A DNA stretch of 64,000 nucleotides from NCBI GenBank assembly GCA_963777285.1, contig CAVZPR010000001.1, positions 248,001-312,000 of the forward strand, given 5' to 3'. The notes under the pieces were generated by a model. It did not search any database and had not been told where the DNA came from. It saw nothing but the letters and a program-made list of their open reading frames with translations. This stretch comes from JAFARE01 sp963777285 (GTDB lineage Bacteria > Chloroflexota > Dormibacteria > Aeolococcales > Aeolococcaceae). The stretch's first letter is position 1; every line of letters begins with the position of its first letter. The position numbers and the translations under genes were made by a program. Shown one piece after another: positions 7,921-16,862 of the stretch.

Positions 7921-9408
7921 GTGAGACGTTTCATGGCGCGCCGCTTTCTCATGGCATACGCGCTGATCGTCGTGCTCGCGGGCGCGGGCGCTTTCATCCT
8001 GGCGCGGCGCGGCAGCGCTGACGTCCAATACCGTACGGTCGCTGCGACACTCGGGACGGTGACGCAGACGGTGTCGCTGTCGGGCAACCTCGCGCCCATC
8101 GCCGAGACGGATCTCGACTTCGGCGGCTCCGGCAAGGTCACGTCCGTCGACGTCGCGGTCGGCCAGAAGGTGAGCAGCGGGACGAGGCTCGCGTCCATCG
8201 ATCCCACGACCCTGCAGGCGAACCTCACCACCGCGCAGGCGACCCTCGCCTCCGCGGAGGCGCGGCTCGCACTCGACCGGGCGGGACCGACCGCACAGGA
8301 GCTGGCGGCGGCCGAAGCGCAGGTCAGCAGCGCCGTCGTGGCGATGCAGAACGACGACACCAACCTCACCGACACCATCACCGGGAATCAGGCAGCCGTG
8401 CAGCAGGCGGAGACGGCGCTGCAGGAGGCCAGGAACACCGAAAGCGGGGATTGTGCCGACGCGCCCGGTGGCCAGCAGTGCGCGCAGGACAAGCAGGCGG
8501 TGAACCAGGACGTGCTGGCGCTGCAGTCGGCTCAGGTGAAGGCACAGCAGACGGACGACCAGGCTCGCGGCCAGGTGAACGCGGCACGCGTCGACCTGCA
8601 GAACGCCCAGGGATCGCTCGCCGCGTTGCGCGACAGCGTCACGCCGCAGCAGATCGAGATGGACCAGAGCCAGGTGCAGATCGACCAGGTGAACGTCAAC
8701 GCCGCGCAGGCGGCATTGGATCAGGCGACGCTCAGCTCGCCGGTCAGCGGCGTGGTGGCGCAGGTGAACGTGGCCGTGGGCGATGAGGTGGGCGCCACCA
8801 GCGGCTCCAGCTCGGCATCGAGCTCGACGACGCACGCAGTCGTGGTCATCACGCCCGGCGTCTTCGCGGTGACCGGCGCCGTGAGCGACGCTGAGGTCAA
8901 CGAGATCGCGCTCGGTCAGCAGGCGCAGGTGGTGCCCGCGGGGTCGCAGGAAGCCGTGACCGGAAAGGTGACGCAGATCGCGGAGGAGGCGACGGTCACG
9001 TCGGGTGTGGCCACCTTCCCCGTGACGGTGGCTCTCGACGGCACCAACATCGGACTCCGCGCAGGCATGTCGGCGTCGGTGAGCATCGTGGTCAACCAGG
9101 TGGTGCAGGTGCTCACTGTGCCCACCAGCGCGGTGCACACCACTAGTGCGGGCAGCACCGTGCAGGTGCTGGTCAACGGAGCCCCGCAGACGCGCGTGGT
9201 GCAGGTTGGGGCCTCGGACACGATCCGCACCCAGATCCTCTCCGGGCTCAATCCGGGCGACGAGGTGATCATCGCAACCATCACCGGCGCGGTGCCGGCC
9301 AGCGGCAGTGGCAACGGTCTCTTCGGGGGCGGAGGCAGGGGCACATTCGGTGGCGGCGGGGGCTTCGGCGGAGGCAACGGGGGGCGCGCCGCCGTCCCCG
9401 GGGGCTGA
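7921..9408 (+). CDS. HlyD/MacA-type efflux adaptor with Gly-rich tail
   Basis: 495 residues. An N-terminal membrane anchor (about 8-27) is followed by a split biotinyl-lipoyl-like domain (near 40-95 and 255-290, the latter TLSSPVSGVVAQVNVAVGD), a long helical hairpin rich in Gln/Ala between them, a beta-barrel domain and a membrane-proximal domain. The last 35 residues are almost pure Gly with Phe/Arg. AGGAGG upstream supports GTG at 7921; ATG at 7933 is an alternative. It is the first gene of a six-gene operon and should couple the MacB-like ABC pair to export. In a single-membrane cell, such adaptors work without an outer-membrane channel. Confidence 0.88.
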   Translation: MRRFMARRFLMAYALIVVLAGAGAFILARRGSADVQYRTVAATLGTVTQTVSLSGNLAPIAETDLDFGGSGKVTSVDVAVGQKVSSGTRLASIDPTTLQANLTTAQATLASAEARLALDRAGPTAQELAAAEAQVSSAVVAMQNDDTNLTDTITGNQAAVQQAETALQEARNTESGDCADAPGGQQCAQDKQAVNQDVLALQSAQVKAQQTDDQARGQVNAARVDLQNAQGSLAALRDSVTPQQIEMDQSQVQIDQVNVNAAQAALDQATLSSPVSGVVAQVNVAVGDEVGATSGSSSASSSTTHAVVVITPGVFAVTGAVSDAEVNEIALGQQAQVVPAGSQEAVTGKVTQIAEEATVTSGVATFPVTVALDGTNIGLRAGMSASVSIVVNQVVQVLTVPTSAVHTTSAGSTVQVLVNGAPQTRVVQVGASDTIRTQILSGLNPGDEVIIATITGAVPASGSGNGLFGGGGRGTFGGGGGFGGGNGGRAAVPGG

Positions 9409-9413
9409 GCCAC

Positions 9414-10091
9414 GTGTCCGGGGACATCATCAGCCTGCGCTCCGTGTCCAAGGTGTACGGCAGCGGCGACGCGACGGTGCGTGCTGTCGACGGCGTGTCG
9501 CTCGCGGTCGCCGAGGGCGACTTCGTTGCGGTGATGGGGCCGTCAGGCTCCGGGAAGTCGACGCTGATGCACATCGTCGGCTGTCTCGACGTGCCGACGT
9601 CGGGAACGTATCGCTTTGCCGGTGAGGACGTGGCGCGGATGAACGAGCGCGAGCTGGCCCGGGTGCGCAACCGCCGCATCGGCTTCGTGTTCCAGCAGTT
9701 CCACCTCCTGTCGTCCGTTTCCGCATGGCGCAACGTGGAGCTGCCGCTGCTGTACCGGACCGCGCGTGATCGCAAGGCGCTGGCGATGCGGGCGCTGGCG
9801 CGGGTCGGGCTGGACAACCGCGTGCACCACCGGCCGAACCAGCTGTCCGGCGGCCAGCAGCAGCGCGTCGCCATCGCCCGCGCACTGGTGACGGAGCCGA
9901 ACCTCATCCTGGCGGACGAGCCCACGGGCAACCTCGACTCGGGGTCGAGCCGCGAGGTGCTGTCGCTGCTGAACGAGCTGAACGGCGCCGGACACACGGT
10001 GATCCTCATCACCCACGACGCCGGCGTCGCGGCCGTGGCACGGCGCGTCATCACAATGAGCGACGGCCGCGTCGTCGGAGCCGCGGCGTGA
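9414..10091 (+). CDS. MacB/LolD-type ABC transporter ATPase
   Basis: 225 residues. Walker A GPSGSGKST (42-50), Q-loop FQQFHLL (93-99), signature LSGGQQQR (144-151), Walker B LILADEPTGNLD (164-175) and switch His201 (ITHD) are all intact. NRRIGFVFQ and PTGNLDS are hallmarks of the LolD/MacB/FtsE group, whose permeases are mechanotransmitters rather than classical channels. The start is GTG five bases after the adaptor stop. The stop overlaps the permease start (GTGA). Confidence 0.94.
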   Translation: MSGDIISLRSVSKVYGSGDATVRAVDGVSLAVAEGDFVAVMGPSGSGKSTLMHIVGCLDVPTSGTYRFAGEDVARMNERELARVRNRRIGFVFQQFHLLSSVSAWRNVELPLLYRTARDRKALAMRALARVGLDNRVHHRPNQLSGGQQQRVAIARALVTEPNLILADEPTGNLDSGSSREVLSLLNELNGAGHTVILITHDAGVAAVARRVITMSDGRVVGAAA

Positions 10092-11305
10092 GCCTGCTGC
10101 GCACGCTGCAGACCGGCGTCCGCGGTCTGCTGTCGCATCGCCTGCGATCGGTGCTCACGACGCTGGGCATCCTGTTCGGTGTCGCAGCGGTCATCTGCAC
10201 CGTGGGCATCGGCCAGGCGTCGGCGGCGTCGGTGAGCGCGCGCATCGCGGCGCTGGGGACAAACCTGCTGACGATCACCCCCGGCAGCACCGTCTCCGCC
10301 GGAGTGTTCGGCGGAAGTGGAAGCGCGTCGACGCTGACCACCGCCGACGTCGCCGGGCTGCGCGACAAGGGCGACGCGCCTGACGTCGCCGCCGTGGCGC
10401 CCGTGGTCGAGGGGCGCGCTTCACTGGTGAGCCGCTCGTCGAACTGGACCACGACCGTGCAGGGCAGCACGCCCGACTGGCTGAGCACAAACGCGCGCTC
10501 CATGGGCTCGGGTGCGTTCTTCGATTTCGCCGACGTGACGGCGCACAAGCAGGTCGTGGTGCTCGGTGCGACCACCGCGGCCGAGCTCGGGGCCGCAGTG
10601 GGAGACACGGTCGACATCACCGGCATCCCGTTTCAGGTCAGCGGGGTCCTGGCATCGACCGGCGGCCAGGCGTTCACCAACGGCGACGACCTCGCCGTCA
10701 TGCCGATCACCACGGCGCAGGACGACCTCGTGGGCGGCAGCCCCACCTCGGTGCAGCGGATCCTGCTCAGCGCGACGAGCAGTGACACGGTCGGATCCGC
10801 CTACATCGAGGCCGACGACCTGCTGCTGCAGACGCATCACATCACCAATCCGGCGTCGCCCGACTTCACCATCCAGGCGCAGAGCAGCCTGCAGAGCACG
10901 GCGCAGTCGGTGACGGCCACGCTCACGATCCTGCTCGCCAGCGTGGCCGCCATCTCGCTGCTCGTCGGCGGCATCGGTGTGATGAACATCATGCTGGTGT
11001 CGGTCACCGAGCGCACCACGGAGATCGGGCTGCGCAAGGCGCTCGGCGCCACGCCCGGCGATCTGCTGCGCCAGTTCCTCGTCGAAGCCGCAACCCTGAG
11101 CGTCGTGGGTGGGGTGCTCGGTGTGGCCGCCGGCTTGCTCACCGGTGTGCTGGTGCCGCACTTCACCGGAATCGGTGTCGACATAACGGCGGCCCCGGTC
11201 CTGGTGGCCGTCGGTGTCGCCGCGGGGGTGGGCCTGATCTTCGGTGTGTATCCCGCAGCGCGCGCCGCCCGGCTCGCGCCCATCCAGGCGCTTCGCGCCG
11301 AATGA
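10088..11305 (+). CDS. MacB-like ABC permease (FtsX fold)
   Basis: 405 residues. The first transmembrane helix (about 17-40, HRLRSVLTTLGILFGVAAV) precedes an extracytoplasmic MacB core domain of about 220 residues. Three C-terminal helices follow (near 278-303, 332-357 and 365-392) with the family motif GGIGVMNIMLVSVTERTTEIG, which contacts the ATPase. Together with the adaptor and ATPase it forms a MacAB-like tripartite exporter; the substrate could be a peptide, lipoprotein or antibiotic. Start is GTG, overlapping the ATPase stop. Confidence 0.93.
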   Translation: MSLLRTLQTGVRGLLSHRLRSVLTTLGILFGVAAVICTVGIGQASAASVSARIAALGTNLLTITPGSTVSAGVFGGSGSASTLTTADVAGLRDKGDAPDVAAVAPVVEGRASLVSRSSNWTTTVQGSTPDWLSTNARSMGSGAFFDFADVTAHKQVVVLGATTAAELGAAVGDTVDITGIPFQVSGVLASTGGQAFTNGDDLAVMPITTAQDDLVGGSPTSVQRILLSATSSDTVGSAYIEADDLLLQTHHITNPASPDFTIQAQSSLQSTAQSVTATLTILLASVAAISLLVGGIGVMNIMLVSVTERTTEIGLRKALGATPGDLLRQFLVEAATLSVVGGVLGVAAGLLTGVLVPHFTGIGVDITAAPVLVAVGVAAGVGLIFGVYPAARAARLAPIQALRAE

Positions 11306-11330
11306 ACCGTTGCCACGGAGGAGGCTGACG

Positions 11331-12128
11331 ATGCACCGGGTTCCAGCACTGCTTGTCGCCGGAGGAGGCGCGCTGGCGATCGCGGCGTGCGGCAGCGCCG
11401 CGGCCGGCACGGTCTCGCCGTCGGCCACCTCCGGCACCTCCGGACGCGGCGGCTTCGCGCGCAACGCGGCGGCGGGACAGCTCGTTCAGATCAACGGCGC
11501 GACACTCGTGCTGAGCAACGCCAGCGGCGACGTCACGGTGACGTACAGCGGCAGCACCACGATCACGCAGACCAGCACCGGGACCGTCGCCGACATCGTC
11601 CCCGGAACCTGCATCGCCGCCACGGGCCAGAAGGACGCGACGGGTCACCTGACCGCGTCCATGGTCGTTCTCAGCGCGCCGCAGAACGGCACATGCCGCG
11701 CGGGTGGGCTCTTCGGCGGCGGCAGGCGCAGCGGGTCACCCGGCCCGTCGCGCAGCCCCAACCCGGCGTTCACCCCGCCCCCGGGTGCGAGGAACTTCGC
11801 CGCGGTGCGGGGTAGGGTCGCCGCCAACGGTGTGAACGGCACGGCGGTGACCGTCGACGAGACAAGCGGCGCCGCCGTCACGATCACGATCCCCACGACG
11901 GTGCGCGTCACCACGTCGTCGCAGGTGCAGCCGGCCGCGCTGAAGACCGGTCAGTGCATCGCGGCGCTCGGGCCCAAGGGCGCCACGGGCGCCGTGGCCG
12001 CGCGCGCCCTCACGATCGTGCCCGCCGGTCCATCCGGGTGCTTCAGCGGCGGGGGGTTCGGCGGCTTCGGCGGTGGCGGCGGCTTCGGCGGCGGCGGCAA
12101 CCCCGGCGGCGCCACGACGGTGACCTGA
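11331..12128 (+). CDS. DUF5666-domain lipoprotein with Gly-rich tail
   Basis: 265 residues. The signal peptide ends in AIAAC (Cys20), a lipobox. Two copies of a beta-rich DUF5666-like module follow (about 42-115 and 150-225). Each has the pattern G-x-V-x-V-(D/S)-x-(S/T)-SG followed by TIT-x2-T and a central GxCIAAxGxKxATG motif. The C-terminus is FSGGGFGGFGGGGGFGGGG-like, resembling the tail of the adaptor three genes upstream. AGGAGG precedes the ATG. It lies between the exporter and its two-component system, so it may be the exporter's substrate, an accessory subunit, or part of the sensor input. Confidence 0.8.
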   Translation: MHRVPALLVAGGGALAIAACGSAAAGTVSPSATSGTSGRGGFARNAAAGQLVQINGATLVLSNASGDVTVTYSGSTTITQTSTGTVADIVPGTCIAATGQKDATGHLTASMVVLSAPQNGTCRAGGLFGGGRRSGSPGPSRSPNPAFTPPPGARNFAAVRGRVAANGVNGTAVTVDETSGAAVTITIPTTVRVTTSSQVQPAALKTGQCIAALGPKGATGAVAARALTIVPAGPSGCFSGGGFGGFGGGGGFGGGGNPGGATTVT

Positions 12129-12162
12129 GGGCAGGTTTGGCGGCTTCGCGACGCGTGAGAAC

Positions 12163-12840
12163 ATGAACGACATGCGCGTTCTGGTTGCCGAGGACGACCC
12201 CGGATTGCGAGAGGTCCTGACCCAGGGTCTGGAGGAAGCCGGCTACTTCGTGGATGCGGTCAGCGCCGGTGACGACGCCATCGAGCAGCTGCGTTTCTAC
12301 GAGTACGACGTCGCCGTCATCGACTGGCGCATGCCCCGTGTCACCGGGCTCGACGTGGTGTCGTGGGCGCGGCGGCACAAGCATCCGTCAGCGCTGCTGA
12401 TGCTGACGGCGCGGGACACCCCGGCGGACCGCATCCAGGGCCTCGACGCGGGTGCGGACGACTACCTGGTGAAGCCGTTCGACTTCGGTGAGCTCGTCGC
12501 TCGGGTGCGCGCGCTGCAGCGGCGGCCGCGCAACGTCGACGGTCCTGTGATCGTGCGCGGGCTGCTGCATCTCGATCCGATGCGGCGCGAGGTGGACGTT
12601 CGCGGCGCTGCACTGAACCTCACGTCGACCGAGTACGCGATCCTCGAGCTGCTGATGCGGCGCGCCCCGGCGGTCGTCGACCGCAAGGCGATAGCGGAGC
12701 ACGCGTGGCGCGACGAGACGGCGCCGCTGGGGTCGAACGCGATCGACGTGCAGCTGAGCAGGCTCCGCGCCAAGATCTCCGGCACCGACGTGCGCATCGT
12801 CACGGTGCGCGGCGCCGGCTACCGGTTGGAGGAAGCATGA
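12163..12840 (+). CDS. OmpR/PhoB-family response regulator
   Basis: 225 residues. The receiver domain (4-117) has D11-D12, phosphoacceptor D54 (VAVIDWRMPRVTG), T82 and K104 (YLVKPFD). The winged helix (about 130-223) has SxxEYxILxLLxRRAP and the terminal RGAGYRLEEA. The start could also be the ATG at 12172. The stop overlaps the kinase start (ATGA). It probably controls the operon in which it lies. Confidence 0.94.
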   Translation: MNDMRVLVAEDDPGLREVLTQGLEEAGYFVDAVSAGDDAIEQLRFYEYDVAVIDWRMPRVTGLDVVSWARRHKHPSALLMLTARDTPADRIQGLDAGADDYLVKPFDFGELVARVRALQRRPRNVDGPVIVRGLLHLDPMRREVDVRGAALNLTSTEYAILELLMRRAPAVVDRKAIAEHAWRDETAPLGSNAIDVQLSRLRAKISGTDVRIVTVRGAGYRLEEA

Positions 12841-14114
12841 GCAGCCGGCTGGAGCGCGTCCGCAGCGCATCGTTTCGCGTCGCGCTGCTGAGCACCGGCA
12901 TCACCGCGATCGCGTTCGCGGTGATCTCCGTGATCATCGTGATGTACGTCACCAACACGCTGACCGCGCAGGTGGACAGCCGGCTCACCTCGGCGCTCAC
13001 GGCGGTGCAGAACGGCCAGCGCATCCGCGTGAACGGGCTCAGCGATCCGGAGGGCACGCCCTTCGGCCCGGCGCTCCTCGGATGGGAGCAGTACCCGGAC
13101 GGCAGCTCGGCATCCAGCGACCCGTCGGCGCAGCTGCCCGTGGCCTACACGTCGATCAGCTCGCCCACCACCGTGTCCATCGGAGGCATCGACGTGCGGG
13201 TGGCCGGCGCCTCGCTTGGTCAGGGCGTGTACGTGGTGGTGGGACAGACGTTGGCGTCGGTGTCGCAGGCGCGCAGCACCATCATCGTCGCCGAGCTCAT
13301 CGTCGGTGGGGCGCTGCTGGTCGTGGTCTTCTTCGGAGCGCTCGCGGTGGGGCGCCGCGTCGGCGCACCGATCGAGCTGGCCCGGCAGCGCCAGATGGAG
13401 TTCACCGCCGACGCCTCGCACGAGCTGCGCACACCGCTGTCGGTGATCGAGGCCCAGACCAGCCTGGCGCTGGCGCAGGATCGCGAGCCCGCCTGGTACC
13501 GGCAGGCGTTCGAGCGTGTCGGCGGGGAGAGCAAGCGGATCCGCCGCCTGGTCGAGGACCTGCTCTGGCTGGCCCGGGCCGATTCGACCAACATCGAGGA
13601 GCGCGCCGAGCCCGTCGACGTCGGGGTGATCGCCCGCCAGGCGACCGAGCGCTTCGCGGCGGTCGCCGAGGCCCGTGGCGTGCAGCTGGCCGTGACGGCG
13701 GGTGCCGACCCCGCCGTGGTGAACGTCCAGTCCGAGTGGCTCGACCGGCTGCTGGGCGTGCTCCTCGACAACGCCTGCAAGTACACGCCGGACCACGGCC
13801 GGGTGATGGTCGTCGTCGAGGTCGACGGGGGGCGCGCTCGGCTGGTGGTGGAGGACTCCGGCCCGGGGATCCCCAGCGCGGAACGCCACCGGGTGTTCGA
13901 TCGCTTCCATCGCGCCAGCGACGCCCCGGGCGGCGCCGGCCTCGGCCTGGCCATCGCCGACACCATCGTGCGCGGCACCCACGGCCGCTGGGAGGTCGCC
14001 ACCTCACGGCTGGGCGGGGCCAGGATGGCGGTGAGCTGGCCGCGCGTCCTGGTTGGCGGGCGCGAGCCGGTGCGGGCAGCCCTGCCCGAGCCTCCCGAAC
14101 TGTCCGCCCAATAG
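12837..14114 (+). CDS. Sensor histidine kinase, OmpR-type partner
   Basis: 425 residues. Two transmembrane helices (about 14-39 and 147-171) flank an extracytoplasmic sensor of about 105 residues. A short linker leads straight to the H-box (FTADASHELRTPLSVIEA, His195); no clear HAMP domain is seen. The catalytic domain has LLDNACKYTPDHG (N box, near 309-321), VEDSGPGIPS (G1, near 338) and GGAGLGLAIADTIV (G2). The genuine ATG at 12837 overlaps the regulator stop. It closes the adaptor-to-kinase operon and may sense the exporter's substrate or envelope stress. Confidence 0.93.
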   Translation: MSSRLERVRSASFRVALLSTGITAIAFAVISVIIVMYVTNTLTAQVDSRLTSALTAVQNGQRIRVNGLSDPEGTPFGPALLGWEQYPDGSSASSDPSAQLPVAYTSISSPTTVSIGGIDVRVAGASLGQGVYVVVGQTLASVSQARSTIIVAELIVGGALLVVVFFGALAVGRRVGAPIELARQRQMEFTADASHELRTPLSVIEAQTSLALAQDREPAWYRQAFERVGGESKRIRRLVEDLLWLARADSTNIEERAEPVDVGVIARQATERFAAVAEARGVQLAVTAGADPAVVNVQSEWLDRLLGVLLDNACKYTPDHGRVMVVVEVDGGRARLVVEDSGPGIPSAERHRVFDRFHRASDAPGGAGLGLAIADTIVRGTHGRWEVATSRLGGARMAVSWPRVLVGGREPVRAALPEPPELSAQ

Positions 14115-14217
14115 GCGGCCGCCAAGGAGGCCGGAAAGCCAACTCGGCGTGTCACAATCGCCCCAGTTGGTGCCATGATCTGCCTAAACGGCAGGCGTGC
14201 GTTGGAGGTGTGAAGGC

Positions 14218-14934
14218 ATGCCCAGAGGAGCGACCGCGGCTCTGAGCGCTGGGGTGGCGGTGTTCGGATTCGACCCCGACCCGGGAGCGGCAGCCGCTCG
14301 GGCGCTGCACGTGCTCACCCTGCGCCGGGCGCTGCCCCGCGCCGATCTGGATCCTCGCGAGCGCTTCGCCGACGCAGCCCAGCGGGCCGGCGAGAGCGCC
14401 GGGCTCAGCCTCGGTGGGCGGCGGGGCGGCCGTCAGCTGCGTCTGGTCACGATGGAGGACGAACCCGGCCGCGGCCGAGCGGTGACAGCCTGGTTCTACG
14501 CAACCGCGCCGTTCGCCGGCATCGACGGCCCGGGTGCATGGACCTCCACCGGGCGGGGGCTGCGGCTCGACGCCCGCGACAGCGCCGCCTTCCGTGCCGC
14601 CCTGGACCGCCTCCGCGCCGACACCCGGCAGCTGGCCGGCGCCGCGGCGCTGCTCGGCGAGGTGTTCACCGGCGATGACCTGCTCCGCCTCCACGTGGCG
14701 CTCCACGGCGGGCCCGAGGGCAGCGAGCGGACCTTCAGGCGGCGCATCCAGGAGCTTCGCGACGCCGGCGTGCTCAAGCCCGTACGCGAGAGCGAGGTCA
14801 CCGGTCTTCGCAGTCGCGTGCCGCGCTTCCGCTCTCCGTCCGGCACCGGCGGGCGGCCGCCCGAGCTGCTGCGCTACTCGGGCAGCGGGGGAGAGGACGA
14901 GCAGCTGGCGTCCCTCCGCGCCCGGCGCGGCTGA
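14218..14934 (+). CDS. NrtR-like regulator with degenerate Nudix domain
   Basis: 238 residues. The C-terminal third (near 140-225) looks like the winged helix of NrtR-type regulators: FTGDDLLRLHVALHGG, then ERTFRRRIQELRDAGVLKPV and a final GGRPPELLRYS. The N-terminal half keeps the order of NrtR (strand VAVFGFD, then LTLRRALPRADL, then ARF-like DAAQRAGESAGL, then LVTMEDEPGRGRAVTAWFYA), but the Nudix box GX5EX7REUXEEXGU is not conserved. It probably binds ADP-ribose-like ligands or has become a ligand-independent regulator. ATG at 14218 has GGAGGT upstream. Target genes are not evident. Confidence 0.6.
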   Translation: MPRGATAALSAGVAVFGFDPDPGAAAARALHVLTLRRALPRADLDPRERFADAAQRAGESAGLSLGGRRGGRQLRLVTMEDEPGRGRAVTAWFYATAPFAGIDGPGAWTSTGRGLRLDARDSAAFRAALDRLRADTRQLAGAAALLGEVFTGDDLLRLHVALHGGPEGSERTFRRRIQELRDAGVLKPVRESEVTGLRSRVPRFRSPSGTGGRPPELLRYSGSGGEDEQLASLRARRG

Positions 14935-14936
14935 CC

Positions 14937-15404
14937 TCAGCCGGCGTCAGCCTCCCAAGCGGCCTCGCCGCCGCTGAGCACCAGGGTCACCGGGCCGTCG
15001 TTGACCAGCTCCACGTCCATGTGAGCTCCGAACTTGCCGGTGGCCACGCTGAGGCCGAGGGCGCGTGCTGCGTCGGCGAAGCCGGTGCAGAGGCGGCGGG
15101 CGAGGTCCGGCTGGGCCGCTCGGATGAACGATGGGCGATGGCCCCGAGAGGTGTCGGCGTGCAGGGTGAACTGGCTCACCACCAGCATCGCCCCTCCCGC
15201 CGACGCCAGATCCAGGTTCATCCGCCCAGCTTGGTCCGGAAACACGCGGAGTGCGGCGATGCGGGCGGCGAACCGGCGGGCGACGGCGTCGTCGTCGCCA
15301 GGGCCGACCGAGAGGAGGACGCACAGCCCACCGCCGATCGATCCCACCGCGGCGCCGTCGACCGTGACCCTGGCCCGCGACACCCGCTGGACGACCGCCC
15401 TCAC
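14937..15404 (-). CDS. dtd: D-aminoacyl-tRNA deacylase
   Basis: 155 residues, the normal length for Dtd. The enzyme hydrolyses D-aminoacyl-tRNA and glycyl-tRNA(Ala) in the cytoplasm. The signature N-terminus MRAVVQRVSRARV, the catalytic-site motif VVSQFTL (near 76-82) and the C-terminal NDGPVTLVL (about 134-142, containing the cross-subunit Gly-Pro type motif) are all present. The start is GTG, overlapping the stop of the upstream gene (GTGA), so the two are co-translated. Confidence 0.95.
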   Translation of the reverse strand: MRAVVQRVSRARVTVDGAAVGSIGGGLCVLLSVGPGDDDAVARRFAARIAALRVFPDQAGRMNLDLASAGGAMLVVSQFTLHADTSRGHRPSFIRAAQPDLARRLCTGFADAARALGLSVATGKFGAHMDVELVNDGPVTLVLSGGEAAWEADAG

Positions 15405-16027
15405 TCTAGGAAGCGCAGGCCGCGCCAGATGCGCAGCGCCTCGGCTTCAGCCTCGAGGAAGCTGGGGCGCGAATCACGCATCCCGTGCACCAGGAAGCTC
15501 CAGGAGCGGCGCTCGCCATCGCTGCCGTCGAGCGTGCCGAACGCGGTTCCCAGGGCACGCGGCGGGTACATCTCGATGCGCTGCCCGCCGCGCATGCGCT
15601 TGAAGATGGGCCGCCGCACCATGATCGCCTCGAGCGCGGTGCCATCCAGCAGGCGGCCCCCGGCCAGGTCGACGGCTCGCAGTTTGGCGATCGGGTTGTC
15701 CGGGTCGCGCACCGTCACGCGGGCGCCGAATCGTTCCGACAGGTCGCGCAGCACGAAGAGAAGGGCCAGCGCGTCGGTCTCGTCGCCCGCAACCCGCAGG
15801 AAGGTGGCGGCGAAGAGCCGGCCGAGCTCGGGGTGCTCGCGCTTGGCCGCGGACGCGGCGTCGGCGAAGAACAGCTGCTGGAACAGCTCCGGGGAGCGCT
15901 GGTGGGCCAGCCAGGGTGACTGGTCCCGCCACTCCCGTGACGCGGTGAGCCCGGCGAACCGCTGCTGCAGGGGCTCGCGGTCGGAGTCATCGACGCCGAA
16001 CAGGCGGACGTGGATCACGCGGGCCAC
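15401..16027 (-). CDS. Conserved-looking soluble protein, unknown
   Basis: 208 residues, no signal or membrane segment, and no family recognised. The N-terminus MARVIHVRLFGVDDSD looks like a beta strand opening an alpha/beta domain. The middle has VTVRDPDNPIAKLRAVDLAGGRLLDG, and the end has LVHGMRDSRPSFLEAEAEALRIW. The start is GTG at 16027 with TACAAT six bases upstream, suggesting a leaderless message. It is coupled to dtd by a GTGA overlap, which hints at a translation-related role without proving it. Confidence 0.7.
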   Translation of the reverse strand: MARVIHVRLFGVDDSDREPLQQRFAGLTASREWRDQSPWLAHQRSPELFQQLFFADAASAAKREHPELGRLFAATFLRVAGDETDALALLFVLRDLSERFGARVTVRDPDNPIAKLRAVDLAGGRLLDGTALEAIMVRRPIFKRMRGGQRIEMYPPRALGTAFGTLDGSDGERRSWSFLVHGMRDSRPSFLEAEAEALRIWRGLRFLE

Positions 16028-16033
16028 CGATCG

Positions 16034-16039
16034 ATTGTA
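16034..16039 (-). promoter_or_regulatory. -10 box for the 15401-16027 / dtd operon
   Basis: TACAAT on the minus strand ends six bases before the GTG start, the spacing expected for a leaderless transcript. Confidence 0.5.
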
Positions 16040-16048
16040 GGGTCGGGG

Positions 16049-16075
16049 TCTGACGCGGAAGGCGTCCGCTATCCT
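16049..16075 (+). promoter_or_regulatory. Candidate tRNA-Phe promoter
   Basis: TCTGAC (16049-16054) and TATCCT (16070-16075) are separated by 15 bases. The -10 box lies 12 bases before the tRNA 5' end. Confidence 0.35.
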
Positions 16076-16087
16076 GAGCCGCCGGTC

Positions 16088-16160
16088 TGCCGAGGTAGCT
16101 CAGTTGGTAGAGCACAGGTCTGAAAAACCTGGTGTCGACAGTTCGATCCTGTCCCTCGGC
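16088..16160 (+). tRNA. tRNA-Phe (anticodon GAA)
   Basis: A complete cloverleaf: acceptor stem 16088-16094 with 16153-16159, D stem 16097-16100 with 16109-16112, anticodon stem 16114-16118 with 16126-16130, anticodon GAA at 16121-16123, T stem 16136-16140 with 16148-16152, and discriminator A at 16160. CCA is not encoded directly after it. The 3' 42 nt (16119-16160) recur at 27291-27332, so this gene is a likely integration site. Confidence 0.97.
16119..16160 (+). repeat. Probable attachment site (tRNA-Phe 3' half)
   Basis: This 42-nt stretch, from the anticodon loop to the discriminator base, matches 27291-27332 with three substitutions. Tyrosine recombinases commonly use this part of tRNA genes as attB. 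Confidence 0.7.
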
Positions 16161-16862
16161 ACACCAAATCCCTTACTGTATAAGACAACTTAGTCAGAGC
16201 TAAGGGTCGCACGGCGGCACGTAAAATGCCTGACACCTTCCTGAACCCGTCGTGGCACCGGTGTGCAGGACGCGTACGTGCTGCATCCATTCGATGTTTG
16301 GGGTCGATTCGACCTCGGGCCGCTTCGAGTTCGACACCTGCCCGCCCCCATCCTTTGTTCCCAACGTGGGCGTCCGTCTAATGTACGGCACGGACGTGCT
16401 CGTATACAGGTGATAGCGGGCCGTCGGGCGCCGTCGTCGACTTGGCCTCAGGAGCTGCAGAACGACCTTGGACGACCAAGCCTCTGACGGGGGTGTTCGG
16501 CACCGTGCGTCCCAAGACAAGGCGCAAAGGGCCACGCACCGCGAACAGGCGCGCTCGGGTGCAGGGCCAGTCTGAGCCGGAGGGGCCGAGTGGGCCGCTC
16601 ACTGCGGGCGGCCCGCAGCGTGGCGCTGTCTGTACCAAGCCGTGTAGTGGGCGCCACAGCGCCCGCGCGTGGCTCGCCGGGGACAGTCAAGAACCAAGCA
16701 CTCGATCAGGCATCCCGGTTGGCGATCGACTAGCCGGCTCCCCCCCGCCGGCAGGATTCGACCGCTTGACAACCCTGAGACGTCAGGAACATATTCACTC
16801 CTTGCGGCATCCGGGCGGGGAGGTATGCACGCCGGTTCCGACCGTGACATGGAGGGCGCTGG
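16161..16862. other. No gene recognised (702 bp after tRNA-Phe)
   Basis: Open frames here on both strands give low-complexity Arg/Pro/Ser-rich translations with no motif. The only useful site seen is the ribosome site GGAGGG six bases before the ATG at 16863. Confidence 0.5.
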
